A stretch of 64,000 bases of DNA from assembly GCA_030278955.1 (NCBI GenBank), contig JAOANR010000015.1, positions 18,757,073-18,821,072 on the forward strand, given 5' to 3'. Numbering within the stretch: position 1 is the stretch's first letter; each line of letters opens with the position of its first letter. The position numbers were made by a program, and so were the translations under genes. A model generated the notes under the pieces. That model saw only the letters and a list, made by a program, of their open reading frames with translations. It did not search any database and had not been told where the DNA came from. Source of the DNA: Hygrophila difformis (Eukaryota > Streptophyta > Magnoliopsida > Lamiales > Acanthaceae). Below, piece after piece: positions 11,430 to 22,800 of this stretch.

Positions 11430-11850
11430 GCCCAGTCCACAAGAGAGGAGGCAAGCAAGATGAAGATTTGTGTAAACCCAGTCCACAAGAGAGGAGGCAA
11501 GCAAGACGAAGATTTGCGTAAGGAGGCAAGCAAGACGAAGATTTGCGTACGTTACTAGGGTTTGTCACCCTATAAATATGAGAAATAGGCGGCTTGAGAA
11601 AACCACAAACCCTACGCTCAAAGCGCCGCATTTTTATTTTTCATAGCTTTTTGTAGTTTTCATTCCATTTACTGCTTTCTGCAATTCAATTCTTTATCGC
11701 TTTCTGTAATTCTATTCTTTACAGCTTTCATTCAATTCCTTGTAATCTTTCAATTCGTTTAACATACGCATTCCATTCAAGTTCTCCAATTTTTATATTT
11801 TTGCTTGCCTCCCATCATACTTGCTTGCCTCCCTCCCTCTCGTTTGCCTC
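11430..11850 (+). promoter_or_regulatory. TATA-containing promoter-like region with short tandem repeats
   Basis: The unit GAGGCAAGCAAGAYGAAGATTTG occurs three times (about 11450, 11493, 11524), the first two preceded by CCCAGTCCACAAGAGAG. A consensus TATA box, TATAAATA (11571-11578), follows, then a transcript-leader-like stretch rich in TTCATTCAATT words. The layout fits an LTR promoter or a gene promoter, but no LTR ends or downstream coding sequence could be found. From 11851 to 12214 nothing is recognised. Confidence 0.4.
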
Positions 11851-12223
11851 CCTTCCGAACAATTTTCCGATACAACAGACCATTAGGTTTTTTTTCTCTC
11901 AAAAAGTAAATATAGGAAATAAAAATAGCATCGTCCATAAGGACACACGAGTAACCTGTTACAACTGAGACATATGTCTCACGCTGGAATGAAACCATTT
12001 GACTTGTTAAAATTTGAATTAAAATGCGAATAGACGAGGTTCGACTTTTGAATCACTAGGATCTTCGGTGTACTTTTATGTGTCTGTAGGTTTTCCAGTA
12101 TATAATTGTGACCGATTTTGGTACTAATAAATTTTGAAACTCAGTATTTCCATTTTATGGGAATAATCGGCGAAAAAAGGTTTTGACCAGAACTTTATTC
12201 CAAAATAGTAGTATATTTTAAAT

Positions 12224-13113
12224 TGGAAAAAATGATTTGTTAGTCCTTTTTTCTTTCCAAAATGTCCAAATCAGTCCGTTACTAATTTTTTGCTCCATAT
12301 AGTCCTCTACGTTTGCTAATTTTTTTCAATTCGGTCCTAATTATGTAATTAGCATGAGGTTGCTGATATGGCCGAAGTATATCACATTTTACATATACCG
12401 TGGCAAATCTGGAGTCCTCACACATAACACTCTATTTTAATAAATGTTTGAAGGCTGTCATTACACATCACTATTCTAAAAAATGACTCTAGCGGGTCAA
12501 TTGAACCATTTTTCACTGGGATGATGTACATAGTTTCTACTCGGTTCGCATTGAGCCCTTCCTCATTGAGGTTACCCAACCCATAAAAAAACACCAACCA
12601 TTCATTTGCACGCATTATATATCACAATTGATCTTCATTATCTTGAGAAATACCAAAAACCACTGAGACCGAAAAGAAAATGCACTGCGGTAGCTGTTGA
12701 CCAGAACTCCTATGTTATTGTTGTGAATGGTCATTATTTCTTTATGGTTGGATAACTCCAGTGATGGCTCAATGCGAACCATGTAGAAACTATGTCAATC
12801 ACCCAGTAAAGAAGGGTTCAATTGACCCACTAGAGTCTGGTATTTATTAGAGTAGTGATATGTTATGGCTGCCTTCAAATATTTATTTCAAACATTTATT
12901 AATTTGGTGTGTTATGTGTGGAGACTCCAGATTGGCCACGGTGGATGTAAAATGGGATTTACTTCGGCCACGTCAGCAGCCTTAGGCTAATTACGTAATT
13001 ATGACCAAATTGGAAAAAATTAGCAAACGTATGGGACTATATGGGGCTAAAAATTACTAACGGACTGATTTGGATATTTTGGAAAGAAAAAGGATTAAAT
13101 AATCCTTTTTTCC
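12224..13113. mobile_element. Mutator-type foldback element, 0.9 kb
   Basis: Inverted arms of roughly 400 bp begin TGGAAAAAATGATTTG on the left and end in a matching GGATTATTTAATCC / CCTTTTTTCC region on the right. The matching inner blocks GACTCTAGCGGGTCAATTGA and TCAATTGACCCACTAGAGTC confirm the fold. The 9-bp duplication ATTTTAAAT lies at 12215-12223 and 13114-13122. No transposase is encoded. Confidence 0.8.
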
Positions 13114-13144
13114 ATTTTAAATTAGTGGGGTTGACTGAATGATA

Positions 13145-13402
13145 CTCCTCTGTTCCAATAAAGATGTCTTGTTTGACTCGAACGCACAATCCAAATACCC
13201 TTCTTTAACGGTGATTATCTCAAAATATGTATAAGGAAAAATTATGGAAAATATATAACAAAAAATTATACAGTTAGACGAAACTAACAACTGGACTTGA
13301 CTATTTTCTTTTAAATATATACTTATAATAAAATGGAGTTAAAGTTGAACAAAGAATAGTGCCAAAAAGTCATACAGGACATCTATGGCTGGACGGAGGG
13401 AG
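13145..13402. mobile_element. Stowaway MITE
   Basis: CTCCTCTGTTCC at the left and GGACGGAGGGAG at the right, flanked by TA (13143-13144 and 13403-13404). At 258 bp with a more diverged left end than the copy at 9875, it looks older. Confidence 0.8.
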
Positions 13403-13404
13403 TA

Positions 13405-14159
13405 CCGTATATTTATTTTCAGCGTTATTTATCTTTATGAGATAAAGAACCATGTTGGGTTATATATGAACCAAAAGATTTAAATTAACCAGGTTTGATT
13501 AATCTTGGGACTTCTTTCGGTCCAAGCGGTAGGGGCCATTCGAGACTATCTGATTAATAAACAATTATGAAGTTGAGTCTTCCATAAACTAAGTTGTTTT
13601 CAAAATGATAGCATATGTTGATGATTATTGATGCTTTTAGATATAGGAAAAGTACCCTATGGGGTATCACGCATAAACCACGGTCTCTATACATAAAAGG
13701 AAAGTACTCACTGTGATAATAGGGGGAAACTGCGGGAACCCCTGTCTTTATTTGTGATGGACTGACAAGTCATTACCTGTTTGGATTTGACTCTTCCTTT
13801 AGTCTCACCTGAGGATTTAGGCTAGAGCACACGTGCTGTTAGGTTTTCGAGATCGCAATCCTCACGGAAGAACTACGCGTAGGCTCAAGAGGATGATTTT
13901 GCTCACAGTACAGTATGCCATAGTACTACACTACATAAATGATGTTTCGATTTACGATCTGAATGGCCTCATCAACTTAAATAATATATGTCTATGGTTT
14001 AGCCAACTCCCTGGGAGAAGTAGGTAATCCTCATAACCCTATTGCTGCCCACCTCAGTTGGTAAGCCGGAATTCTAATGGCGCGCCAGGGCCCATCTTGC
14101 ATGTTGAAGGTAGTTGTTTCAGGAACCCAGGTTGTGCAGGTTTTGGTTTTGAAATTCGA
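13405..14159. other. Unassigned sequence upstream of the RNase H-like pseudogene
   Basis: No domain recognised. If the pseudogene to the right was once a complete gene or retroelement 3' part, its missing amino-terminal half would have lain here, but translation of all frames gave nothing similar. Confidence 0.25.
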
Positions 14160-14507
14160 GATTAGTATGGATGTTTGTTGGGAGGAGATATATATGGTTT
14201 CCTCGGCCAAGCAATGAATACCCTAGCGGAATTTTCTGCTCAACCCTTGGGTCTCGAATTGGCTCAAAACAAAGGTTTTCGTAAGCTGTCCTATTTCACT
14301 GATTCCGTAGTTGTTTTGAATGCATTGGGTACCCCTCTTTCTTTCCATCCCTATGCAGCTATTATTGAAAAAATCTGTGAATTGAAGGCCTTCTTTTGGT
14401 GAGTGATGCATCCAACATGTGCTTCGGGAGGGAACAAAGTTGCACATAACTTGGCTAATCATGGCGCTTCCATTGAAGATTTCTATACTACGTGGTCTTT
14501 TCCACCT

Positions 14508-15596
14508 TGTTGGGAAATAGGCGGGACCCGTGGGATCACCAGAAATACCAAAGCAATACCAAACTACAAAACAAAATATCCCCAGTGTGCCAAATGAGTT
14601 TCGAGCAAATGCAATCAAAACCAATCAAGCCAATTCAAGACAAAATTAACCAAAGCAACTATAAAGCAGTAAATCAACACCAAGATTTATACGTGGAAAA
14701 CCCTTCATAAAGAAGGTAAAAACCATGGACCAGTCGCCAACATCTCAAATCTCCACTATATCAAATAATGGATATACCAAAGTTTTTCTCTCTAGCATAT
14801 GCCCAGAAGTTTAACAACAATCATCAAGATTTTCTTTAATCTTGGCTAATCAACAAGTTCACAGTCAGCAGTGGATTCCCCAAATATATATACTTTTAGA
14901 ACATAATTCTAGGATAACAACAAGAGATGTGTGAGAGAAAAGGATTTCACCAAAGATGTGAACTTTTCTGCCGTAGAGATTGAAGGATCGGCCTTCTTCT
15001 TCCTCCTCTTTCTCTACTTTCTTTCTCTGTTTTCCCGAAACTAGCTGCTGCTCTCAATTGTTTTTGCAGCTCACTTCTGTCCTCCTCTCTCACTGCCCTA
15101 TCTATCATTGCTCTTTGTTTGCTTGTATTAAATGACGGAAAAATAACCCATATGGTCCCTTTAACTTTGCCGGATTTCGCAATCAGTCCCACAACTTTTG
15201 AATTAACACAATCCGTCCACTAAGTTTCTTAATTTTAGTACAATCCGTCCCATATACTCAATTTGCCTCCATTTGTACTCAATTTGCCTCCATTTGTACT
15301 CCATTTTCCCATACCGTCCCATACAAATGGAGTACAAATGGAGGCAAATTGAGTACAAATAGAGGCAAATTGAGTATATGGGACGGATTGTGCTAAAATT
15401 AAGAAACTTAGTGGACGGATTGTGTTAATTCAAAAGTTGTGGGACTGATTGCGAAATCCGGTAAAGTTAAGGGACCATATGGGTTATTTTTCCATTAAAG
15501 GACTGCCTAACTTTAGTGCTTTTTTTTTTTTTACTTCTGCTGTCAGGCCACTATGGCCTTACTCTTTGTCAAACTCATTAATGAGCAGATCTAACA
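14508..15596. mobile_element. Solo LTR (Copia-like) inside the RNase H-like pseudogene
   Basis: Begins TGTTGGGAAATAG and ends GATCTAACA, with the 5-bp duplication CACCT at 14503-14507 and 15597-15601. After removal of the nested foldback element it is about 720 bp. No PBS, polypurine tract or coding region remains. Its removal restores the reading frame of the interrupted pseudogene, which supports both boundaries. Confidence 0.75.
15136..15493. mobile_element. Mutator-type foldback MITE nested in the solo LTR
   Basis: Nearly perfect arms, starting GGAAAAATAACCCATATGG and ending CCATATGGGTTATTTTTCC, meet around a centre at about 15300 with repeated AATTGAGTACAAATGGAGG-type words. The flanks ATTAAATGA (15127-15135) and ATTAAAGGA (15494-15502) match at eight of nine positions, as expected of a 9-bp duplication. 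Confidence 0.85.
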
Positions 15597-15646
15597 CACC
15601 TGACTTTGTGAGTGGGGATGTCGCCGCTAATGCAGCTGGCGTGTAG

Positions 15647-16512
15647 TTCCCAGATTTTAATTTTCCTCACCCAGTTGTTCTTTGCTTATGTTTTTTCTTT
15701 ATTTTGTTTGCTTTTACTTTTGTTTTCTGGTATCAGCTTTTCAAACAAAAAATGATGCTTTAAATTGATTTTTTCCTACTTGTTGTGTAAGTGACCCATG
15801 TCGGTTTACGTGAGTTCACTTAACATCAAATTGATTTCCATGACTGAGTGCATCATACGGGATTACGAAAGAATAATACAGGAGAGGGAATCATATTATA
15901 AGTATCAAACTCAATTATTTTGTAAACAATATTTTGATGCCTACGTACGTGCCTCTGCTTATGTTTATCTTTTATATGTATGATGATTTCCTGATTAGTC
16001 CGAATGAATGGTCATCTTTGATTCATTCGACGGTTAGCCTTAGCATCTACTGTTATTATGCAAGATACCACCCTTATAAGTATATGTTAGCTATCGCAGT
16101 ATCACCCACTATAAAATTTTTATTTTAGTGATCGAAAAAAATTGGTATAATGGTTCCTAAAAAGGTTAACGACTGAATTTTGGACCGAATTTAGTTAGCG
16201 ATCACAATTTTAGGAATCGAATATGGAAATTGGGGTGTTATAGTAAGCAGTTTACTTAATTTGAAAAACAAAATGACAAGATATTTTATTTTACTAACAA
16301 AAGTTATTGAATTGAATTGTTATTAAAGTTCGGAACTTTCAATCCAATTCAAGCTAGGAGTATGTTAAAATGGTCACTGACAGCATATGTATACGAGAAT
16401 ATATTCCATTAAATTTTATGAAATTGGTAGAAATAAGATTATTAAGTTGCACTTTGTTGAAGTTGCGCGGATAATGATTTTTAAGCCCGAATATAGGGAG
16501 CATGCATATTCA
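15647..16512. other. Unassigned intergenic sequence
   Basis: AT-rich, with only short unrelated open frames. A segment near 16120-16240 has the phrasing of a MITE arm (AGTGATCGAAAAAAATTGG ... CCGAATTTAGTTAGCGATC), but no second arm was found. Confidence 0.25.
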
Positions 16513-16760
16513 ATTTTGGCTGGGAAAAAGCCTATATCGTCCCATAATTTTTAAAAAAAAAATTAAAAAACAGTCCCACAAATATCGAAATAGACGAATG
16601 TGTCCCATAACCAGTGGCAGAACCAACATTTCGATTGAGGGTGTGCGGAAAAAAAGTGAAATAAGTTATCAATATCAACAATATATATTTCTGTATTGGT
16701 AGCCATCATATGGTCGAGAACTCCGAAGTTAAGTGAACTTGCATTGAAGTAATTATAAAT

Positions 16761-17601
16761 TGACAGGCCCAATCTAAAATATAAAACCCTGCAAGGGTTG
16801 TTTCAACGATGTTTCAACAACTTGCAAACCACAACCAAAGGCAAACACAGAAACAGAGTGCGGAAAACATAAACAAGAACACAAGAGTTTGATCACCCAG
16901 TTCGATCCACTGATCTACATCTGGGGGCTCCAAGCCAGGATTCACTAAATCTCCACCAAACTGATCGAACAAGAGTCAACCACACCTTACATACCCTTAC
17001 ATTCCAATGAACTCTCCTATCTACCCAAATAGACTAGAAGAACACAAGGGAGCATCAACTATCTACCCAAATGCACAAAAAATTCACCGGCAGGTATCAA
17101 GGTGATGTTTGTGGAATCTAGCTAATCAACAAATTAAGCTCAATGGTGCTAAGAACACCTACAATACACCTAGATTGTGTTTACAAACAATAAACCCAGA
17201 AATGCATAAACACAATCCCAATTACCCCATGAATAATGGAAGACACAGCAACTAAATATATACCAGTAGCAGAACGGTTGTTGGTGCCTTCTGCAAACAA
17301 CGAAGACCAGGGGTTTCTTCTTCAGCTCTCAATCCCCCATAATCACAGCTTAGGAATCTGTTAATGCTCTGTAAAATGAGCTGTGATTGCGGCTAGACTC
17401 TCTCACAATCCCTCAAGGACGAAGGTAGGTATTTATATGGGTTTTAAGGCCCATCTAAACCCTTCTAAGGCCTGCTAGGGGAAATGTCACGTCACTGTAC
17501 TATTCTGTGCTTTTTCCAGTGAAGAGAATAAAGCGTTGTTGGCAAGATGTTGCAACAACGGTAAATATCACGAACATCTTCACAATAAAATATCCCTAAC
17601 A
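16761..17601 (-). repeat. 3' LTR of the Sirevirus-like Copia
   Basis: Minus-strand reading starts TGTTAGGGATATTTTATTG and ends GATTGGGCCTGTCA. A TATA-type motif CCATATAAAT lies at 17431-17440 on the minus strand. The polypurine tract abuts at 17602. Confidence 0.9.
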
Positions 17602-17616
17602 ATCTCCCCCTTTGTG
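17602..17616 (-). other. Polypurine tract
   Basis: On the minus strand CCACAAAGGGGGAGAT runs directly into the LTR start TGTTAGGG. This is the site of plus-strand cDNA priming. The GGGGGAGATTGTT junction is shared with the element at 4409-9556. Confidence 0.85.
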
Positions 17617-17983
17617 GAGATGATCGGGCCAAGTAGTCAAAACAGTGGAGGAAGCACAGAAAGACAATATCATATCAGAGAGCATCAAACACTCAACATA
17701 CATTCATGCCAATAAGTATAGAAGCAGATGTAGAGTAGGCATAATCAAAAGCATCCATCCATAAGAGATAATCTCACAAATAATATCCAGAGAATATCCA
17801 AGATAATATCCATCAATAAGCCAGAATTCTATTACAGACCAGAAAACCAGAATCCATCATCAAAAACCAGAAAAACCAAAAGCCAGATTGTTGTTCCAAC
17901 ATCATCAGAATTACAGAATGTCCAGCAAAAATAATCAGCACCCTTGCAATCCTTTCCACTGTATCTCCCCCTTACTTGGCAGA

Positions 17984-19657
17984 TCAGGGAGTACCCTCAG
18001 AGTCATTCTCCCCCTCAGCTAGAGCATCAAAAGAATGGGGAAGTAGGGCCACCAGCTTTCGAACCTTCCTCTTTAATCCCATCTGCTTATCGTTCAGAAT
18101 GCCCAACTCCTTCTCCACTTGTTGCAGCTCGCTTCTGATATGATCAACAAGAGCAGAGCCAAGCTTTTGGGGTCCAAGTTTGAAGTCATTATGGAACCCT
18201 TTAAGCTTATCAGAAGGAAGGTGTTTCTTGACCTTAATGAAGGTTTCATTAGGAGCAAGTAGATGGCAAGACTGGGCAAACAAAGTGATGAGAGCAGGGT
18301 AGGGCAGTTGGGTATTCTTTTCAATTGTGACATGAGAGAATTTCAACATATGCTTAATGATCAGGTAACCATAGTTGAGAATCTCAGGACATTCATCAAT
18401 GGAATACAGAAATTTACCCATATGAGAACTGAGCTGGCTAGCATTAGAAGTGGGCAAGAAATTCGAAGCACCAATTCTAAAAAGGCAATTAAACTTCATA
18501 GAAAGATCTGATGGACTCATAGCCTTTCTACCAAAAGCAAATTTCTTAGAAGCAGAAATAGTAGAGGCAATGGTGGCTAGCTCAGCATTAAGCAGATCAA
18601 AGGGATTGTTCATGTCAGTGTTGGAGGGAAGTTCCAACAACTCATTCAAGACAGAGGGGGTAAAATCAAGCAGTTCTCCACGAAGATAAATTTTGCAGTA
18701 CCAAGGGGACACAGGATCAAGGATATCAGGGTGCAAATTTGCATAAAACTCTCTAACAACAGTAGGGGAATAGCGTTTCAGAGTAGTAGCCCAAACAGAC
18801 AAATGCTTCTTCTCTAAATACTCAGAAAAACCAATTTGATCATAGTATGGATGCACATAACACTCTTCAGAAATGAAACCTCTAGAGTGAAGGGTTTCCA
18901 AGGCATACCTTTCTCCAGCAGCAGAGAAATACAGAGGAGAATGGGCATCCGATTCCTTAAGAACAGGGATAGACTTCTTTTTAGGAGGAGCCTTCCGAGA
19001 TTTCTTCTTCGAAGGTTGTTTGGGCGGTGTTGGAACAGCCTTGCGCTTTCCTTTCTCACGGACTTGCCTTCTGAGTTCATCCAGAGGGGTGTCATCAGGA
19101 TCAACCTGGGATGGTTGTCCTTCAGTGGTTGGAACATCCTCAGACGGGGACCCTCCAAAAGGAACTTGTTGAGCAGCCCCAGAATGGGGTGGAGCATTCG
19201 ACTCAGGATCAAGCATAAGTAAACCATCCCCAAAAGCAATAGCAGACGGCGACAAAGGGGAACTGGAACCAGGAGGGACAGGAGCGGACGGAGCCACATC
19301 GGGGGCAGGGACCGAAGGGGATGTCGGACTTGCAGCACCCGCGCTAGGGTTTGCTGGTGTCGGAACATCCGCTTTTGGATCTGCACCATCCGAAGGTGTC
19401 TCAACATTGTCCGTAGTAGCTTGAGGGACAGAGCCCTTCTCTGGAGTAGGATCGACCTCCATATTTGCGTCAGAGGGGTCAGCAACAAAATAGTTGTCGA
19501 TAACATCATCAACATCTTCCTGCGCATCCTCAAAATGCTCATCGTTAGGAGATTGTTCGGCGGCAAGGCGAGCGCGATAGAGAGAATCATCGACCGCAAG
19601 TGGTTGAGCATCCACTACTTCATCAGGATTGTTATGGGAGCTTGAAGGAGACGCCAT
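17984..19657 (-). CDS. Env-position extra ORF of the Sirevirus-like Copia
   Basis: An intact frame of 557 codons downstream of pol, where Sireviruses carry an env-like gene. Residues 1-200 are low-complexity, rich in Pro, Ser, Ala and Asp. A strongly basic stretch (KRKAVPTPPKQPSKKKSRK, about 205-225) could act as a nuclear signal. Residues 240-460 (LYFSAAGERYALETLHSRGF, ECYVHPYYDQIGF, YLRGELLDFTPSVLNELLEL) resemble the domain annotated as 'putative plant transposon protein'. The C-terminus (RSELQQVEKELGILNDKQMG) looks like a coiled coil. No signal peptide or clear transmembrane segment is visible, so an envelope role is not supported. The first ATG is upstream of all conserved sequence and is a reasonable start. 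Its function is unknown. Confidence 0.75.
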   Translation of the reverse strand: MASPSSSHNNPDEVVDAQPLAVDDSLYRARLAAEQSPNDEHFEDAQEDVDDVIDNYFVADPSDANMEVDPTPEKGSVPQATTDNVETPSDGADPKADVPTPANPSAGAASPTSPSVPAPDVAPSAPVPPGSSSPLSPSAIAFGDGLLMLDPESNAPPHSGAAQQVPFGGSPSEDVPTTEGQPSQVDPDDTPLDELRRQVREKGKRKAVPTPPKQPSKKKSRKAPPKKKSIPVLKESDAHSPLYFSAAGERYALETLHSRGFISEECYVHPYYDQIGFSEYLEKKHLSVWATTLKRYSPTVVREFYANLHPDILDPVSPWYCKIYLRGELLDFTPSVLNELLELPSNTDMNNPFDLLNAELATIASTISASKKFAFGRKAMSPSDLSMKFNCLFRIGASNFLPTSNASQLSSHMGKFLYSIDECPEILNYGYLIIKHMLKFSHVTIEKNTQLPYPALITLFAQSCHLLAPNETFIKVKKHLPSDKLKGFHNDFKLGPQKLGSALVDHIRSELQQVEKELGILNDKQMGLKRKVRKLVALLPHSFDALAEGENDSEGTP

Positions 19658-19873
19658 TTCAAGAGAATTTCAAATTTCGCAGAGAAGAGGGGAAAACTGG
19701 GAAAGCTGGAGAAAACTGCAGAGTCTCACTGGGGAGAGAGAGAAGAAGACGTGCGTGGGTTGTGAGAACCGGCAACCGTCTTGAACGGTTAAGAGCAACT
19801 CCCCCTGGGCTTGGGCTTGGGCAAAAAAAATATTAATTCATGAAATCCAGTGGCCCACCCGAGACATAGCCCA

Positions 19874-22800
19874 TTAGTGAGAAAAGCAGAGGCCCAAACT
19901 GCGCCTCAATGATTCAAACCGAGAAGTCTCCAAGTTCTTCGTAAGGATGTCTGCGAGTTGTTCCAACGACGAGATATGCTGAATCTTGCATAAACCATCT
20001 TCCACCAAATTTCGAATAAAATGAAATCGAATGTCAATGTGTTTACTCCGATTGTGTTGTACGGGATTCCTGGAGATGTTAATGGCACTGGTGTTATCAC
20101 AGTGTATAAGGAAATCATCCAAGGAAATTCCATAATCCAAAAGCATTTGACGCATCCAAATCAATTAGGTACAACAGTGAGCAGCAGCAATATACTCAGC
20201 CTCTGCAGTAGATAAAGCAACAACATTTTGCTTTCGAGAATACCAGCTGACTAAATTTTGGCCAAGATAAAAACAGCCACCAGTGGTTGATTTACGGTCG
20301 TCAGAACAACCAGCCCAGTCAGAGTCTGTATAACCAATGAGCTCAAGAGAAGAGCGTTTAGAATACCAGAGACCAAGGCCAGGAGTACCTTTGAGATATC
20401 GAAGAATCCTTTTCACAGCACGAAGGTGAGATTCTTTGGGATCTGACTGATATCGAGCGCACACACCAACACTGAAAGAGATATCCGGACGGCTAGCAGT
20501 GAGATACAAGAGACTACCAATAATACTTCGATACATCTTCTGATTAACGGAAATTCCAGATTCATCTTTGGTAATCTTGTCATGCTGTCCAAGGGGTGAT
20601 CTAGCAATCTTGCAATCCTCCATTTTAAATTTCTGAAGCATGGTGCCAACATACTTCTCTTGATTAAGGAAAATCCCATCGGAGGTTTGCTTGATTTGAA
20701 GCCCTAAGAAAAAAGTGAGTTCACCCATCATGCTCATCTCGAATTCAGTCTGCATAGAGTGTACAAATGCATCGCGAAGAACATCTGAGGTCGAGCCAAA
20801 AACAATGTCATCCACATAAATCTGTGCTACTAAAAGATGGTTGTTTGTACGTTGTACGAACAACGTCTTATCAACATTACCGCGCACATAGCCTTTATCC
20901 AAGAGATAAGTAGATAAGCGTTCATACCAGGCACGAGGAGCCTGTTTTAGACCATAAAGTGCACGCTTGACCTTATAAACATAATCAGGATGATCAGGAC
21001 ACTCAAAACCGATAGGTTGAGATACATAAATATCTTCCTTGATATAGCCATTTAAGAACGCAGTTTTTATGTCCATTTGATAAAGTTTGAAACCAAGGGA
21101 GCAAGAAATAGCAAGTAATAACCTGACAGCTTCAATGCGAGCAACAGGAGCGAAGGTCTCATCATAATCCAAACCTTCGATCTGAGTAAAGCCTTGTGCG
21201 ACCAAGCGAGCTTTATTGCGAATGATCTTCCCATGCTCATCAGTTTTGTTCCGAAAAACCCATTTAGTGCCAATAACATTCACTCCAGTTGGTTGTTCTA
21301 TCAACTCCCAAACATCATTGCGCTTGAATTGCAGTAACTCATCCTGCATTGCAGCTATCCAAAACTCATCTTGTAAAGCTTCATGTGCATTCTTAGGTTC
21401 AATAGATGAAACAAAGCAATTCATAACATGAAAGCACATATTAGCTAATTCAGAGATGTTGAGTTGATGACCTCGAGTTTGCCTAGGACCAGAGGGATCA
21501 CCAATAATATCATCCGTAGAGTGATACTTAGGTGCTCGTGGACCACGTTTTGGACCTCTCCGTTTGGGAGAATCTGGAGCTGATGGTTGTTCATCAGTTG
21601 TATCAACAACCGGATCAACATCTTCAGTATCAGAAACTTCAATAGGAGTTGAGGTAGGAGCAGCTTCAGGAGGTGTGCTAGAGGAAACATGAGGGATAAT
21701 CCTAATAGGATCATCATCTTCATCACGAGAAGAGACAGAACCTGCAGAGATGTTAGCATCATCAAAAACAACATTAACGGTCTCAATAACCTTGGAAGTC
21801 CTCTTCAAGTAAACACGATATGCCCTTGAATCCACTGAATATCCCAAGAAAATAGCTTCATCGGATTTGGAATCAAATTTTCTAACTGTAGTACGATCCT
21901 TTAAAGCATAGCACACGCTTCCAAAGACATGAAGGTGAGAAATATTTGGAGTCTTTCCTCTCCAAATTTCATACGGAGTAGTAGTGGTCTGAGGTCGCAT
22001 GTACACACGATTAATAATATAGCATGAGATATTCACAGCTTCAGCCCAAAAACGTTTCCCAAGTTTGCTGGCATGAAGAAGAGAACGAGCCATCTTCTGA
22101 AGAGTACGATTCTTCCTCTCTACCACACCATTCTGTTGTGGAGTATGTGGGGCTGAATATTCGTGAGCAATACCAAGGTTGTTGCAGAGTTGTGCGAACA
22201 ACTGATTCTCAAACTCTTTTCCATGATCAGATCGGATACGCCCTATCTTGAGATCCTTTTCAGCCATAATCTTTAAGGATAGCTTAGAAAACACTGAGAT
22301 AGCATCATCTTTGGATTTTAAAAAATCAACCCAAGTGTAACGAGAAAAATCATCAACGCATACAAAGATGTACCTCTTACCACCAAGACTAGGAACTTCA
22401 GTGGGTCCCATCAAGTCCATGTGCAATAACTCAAGACACCTTGAAGTCTGAATGGTATCCACAACCTTGTGAGAGGAGTGAACTTGTTTACCCTTAGCAC
22501 AAGCACCACAGACTGTCTTATCTTTGCTCCGTAGTTTGGGCAACCCTCGAACAACGCCAGACTTGCTAAGTTGAATAAGCGATTTGTAGTTCATGTGACC
22601 ACATCTTTGATGCCACAACTTTGCAGTTTCAACCTGAGACAGAAAAGCTGTTTCCATGGCAGGCTTCAAGACATAGCAATTGTTAGAAGATCGGACCCCT
22701 TTTATAACACAATTATAGGCAGGATCAATGACCATACAATCTTCATCAGTGAAACCAACAAAGAATTTCTCATCACAAAGTTGACTTATGGAAATAAGGT

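Larger units (their letters stand above)
14160..15646 (+). pseudogene. RNase H-like domain (RVT_3 type) pseudogene
   Basis: The frame from about 14175 reads like the plant RNase H-like domain found in L1-type non-LTR elements and related genes. It has AEFSAQPLGLELAQNKGFR, then FTDSVVVLNAL (the TDS motif), and later GGNKVAHNLANHG (the xNxVAHxLA motif). One in-frame TGA (14400-14402) separates the halves. The frame is then cut by a solo LTR at 14508. Across the insertion it resumes in frame after the CACCT duplication as DFVSGDVAANAAGV with a stop at 15644-15646. The amino-terminal part with the first catalytic Asp is missing. It could be a LINE remnant or a domesticated RNase H-like gene; both are now inactive. 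Confidence 0.65.

Noticed and set aside
18814..19611. 265-codon Leu-rich ORF as a membrane protein
   Set aside because: It is a shifted-frame shadow of the env-position ORF on the same strand; its Leu richness comes from reading the Pro/Ser-rich coding sequence out of frame.
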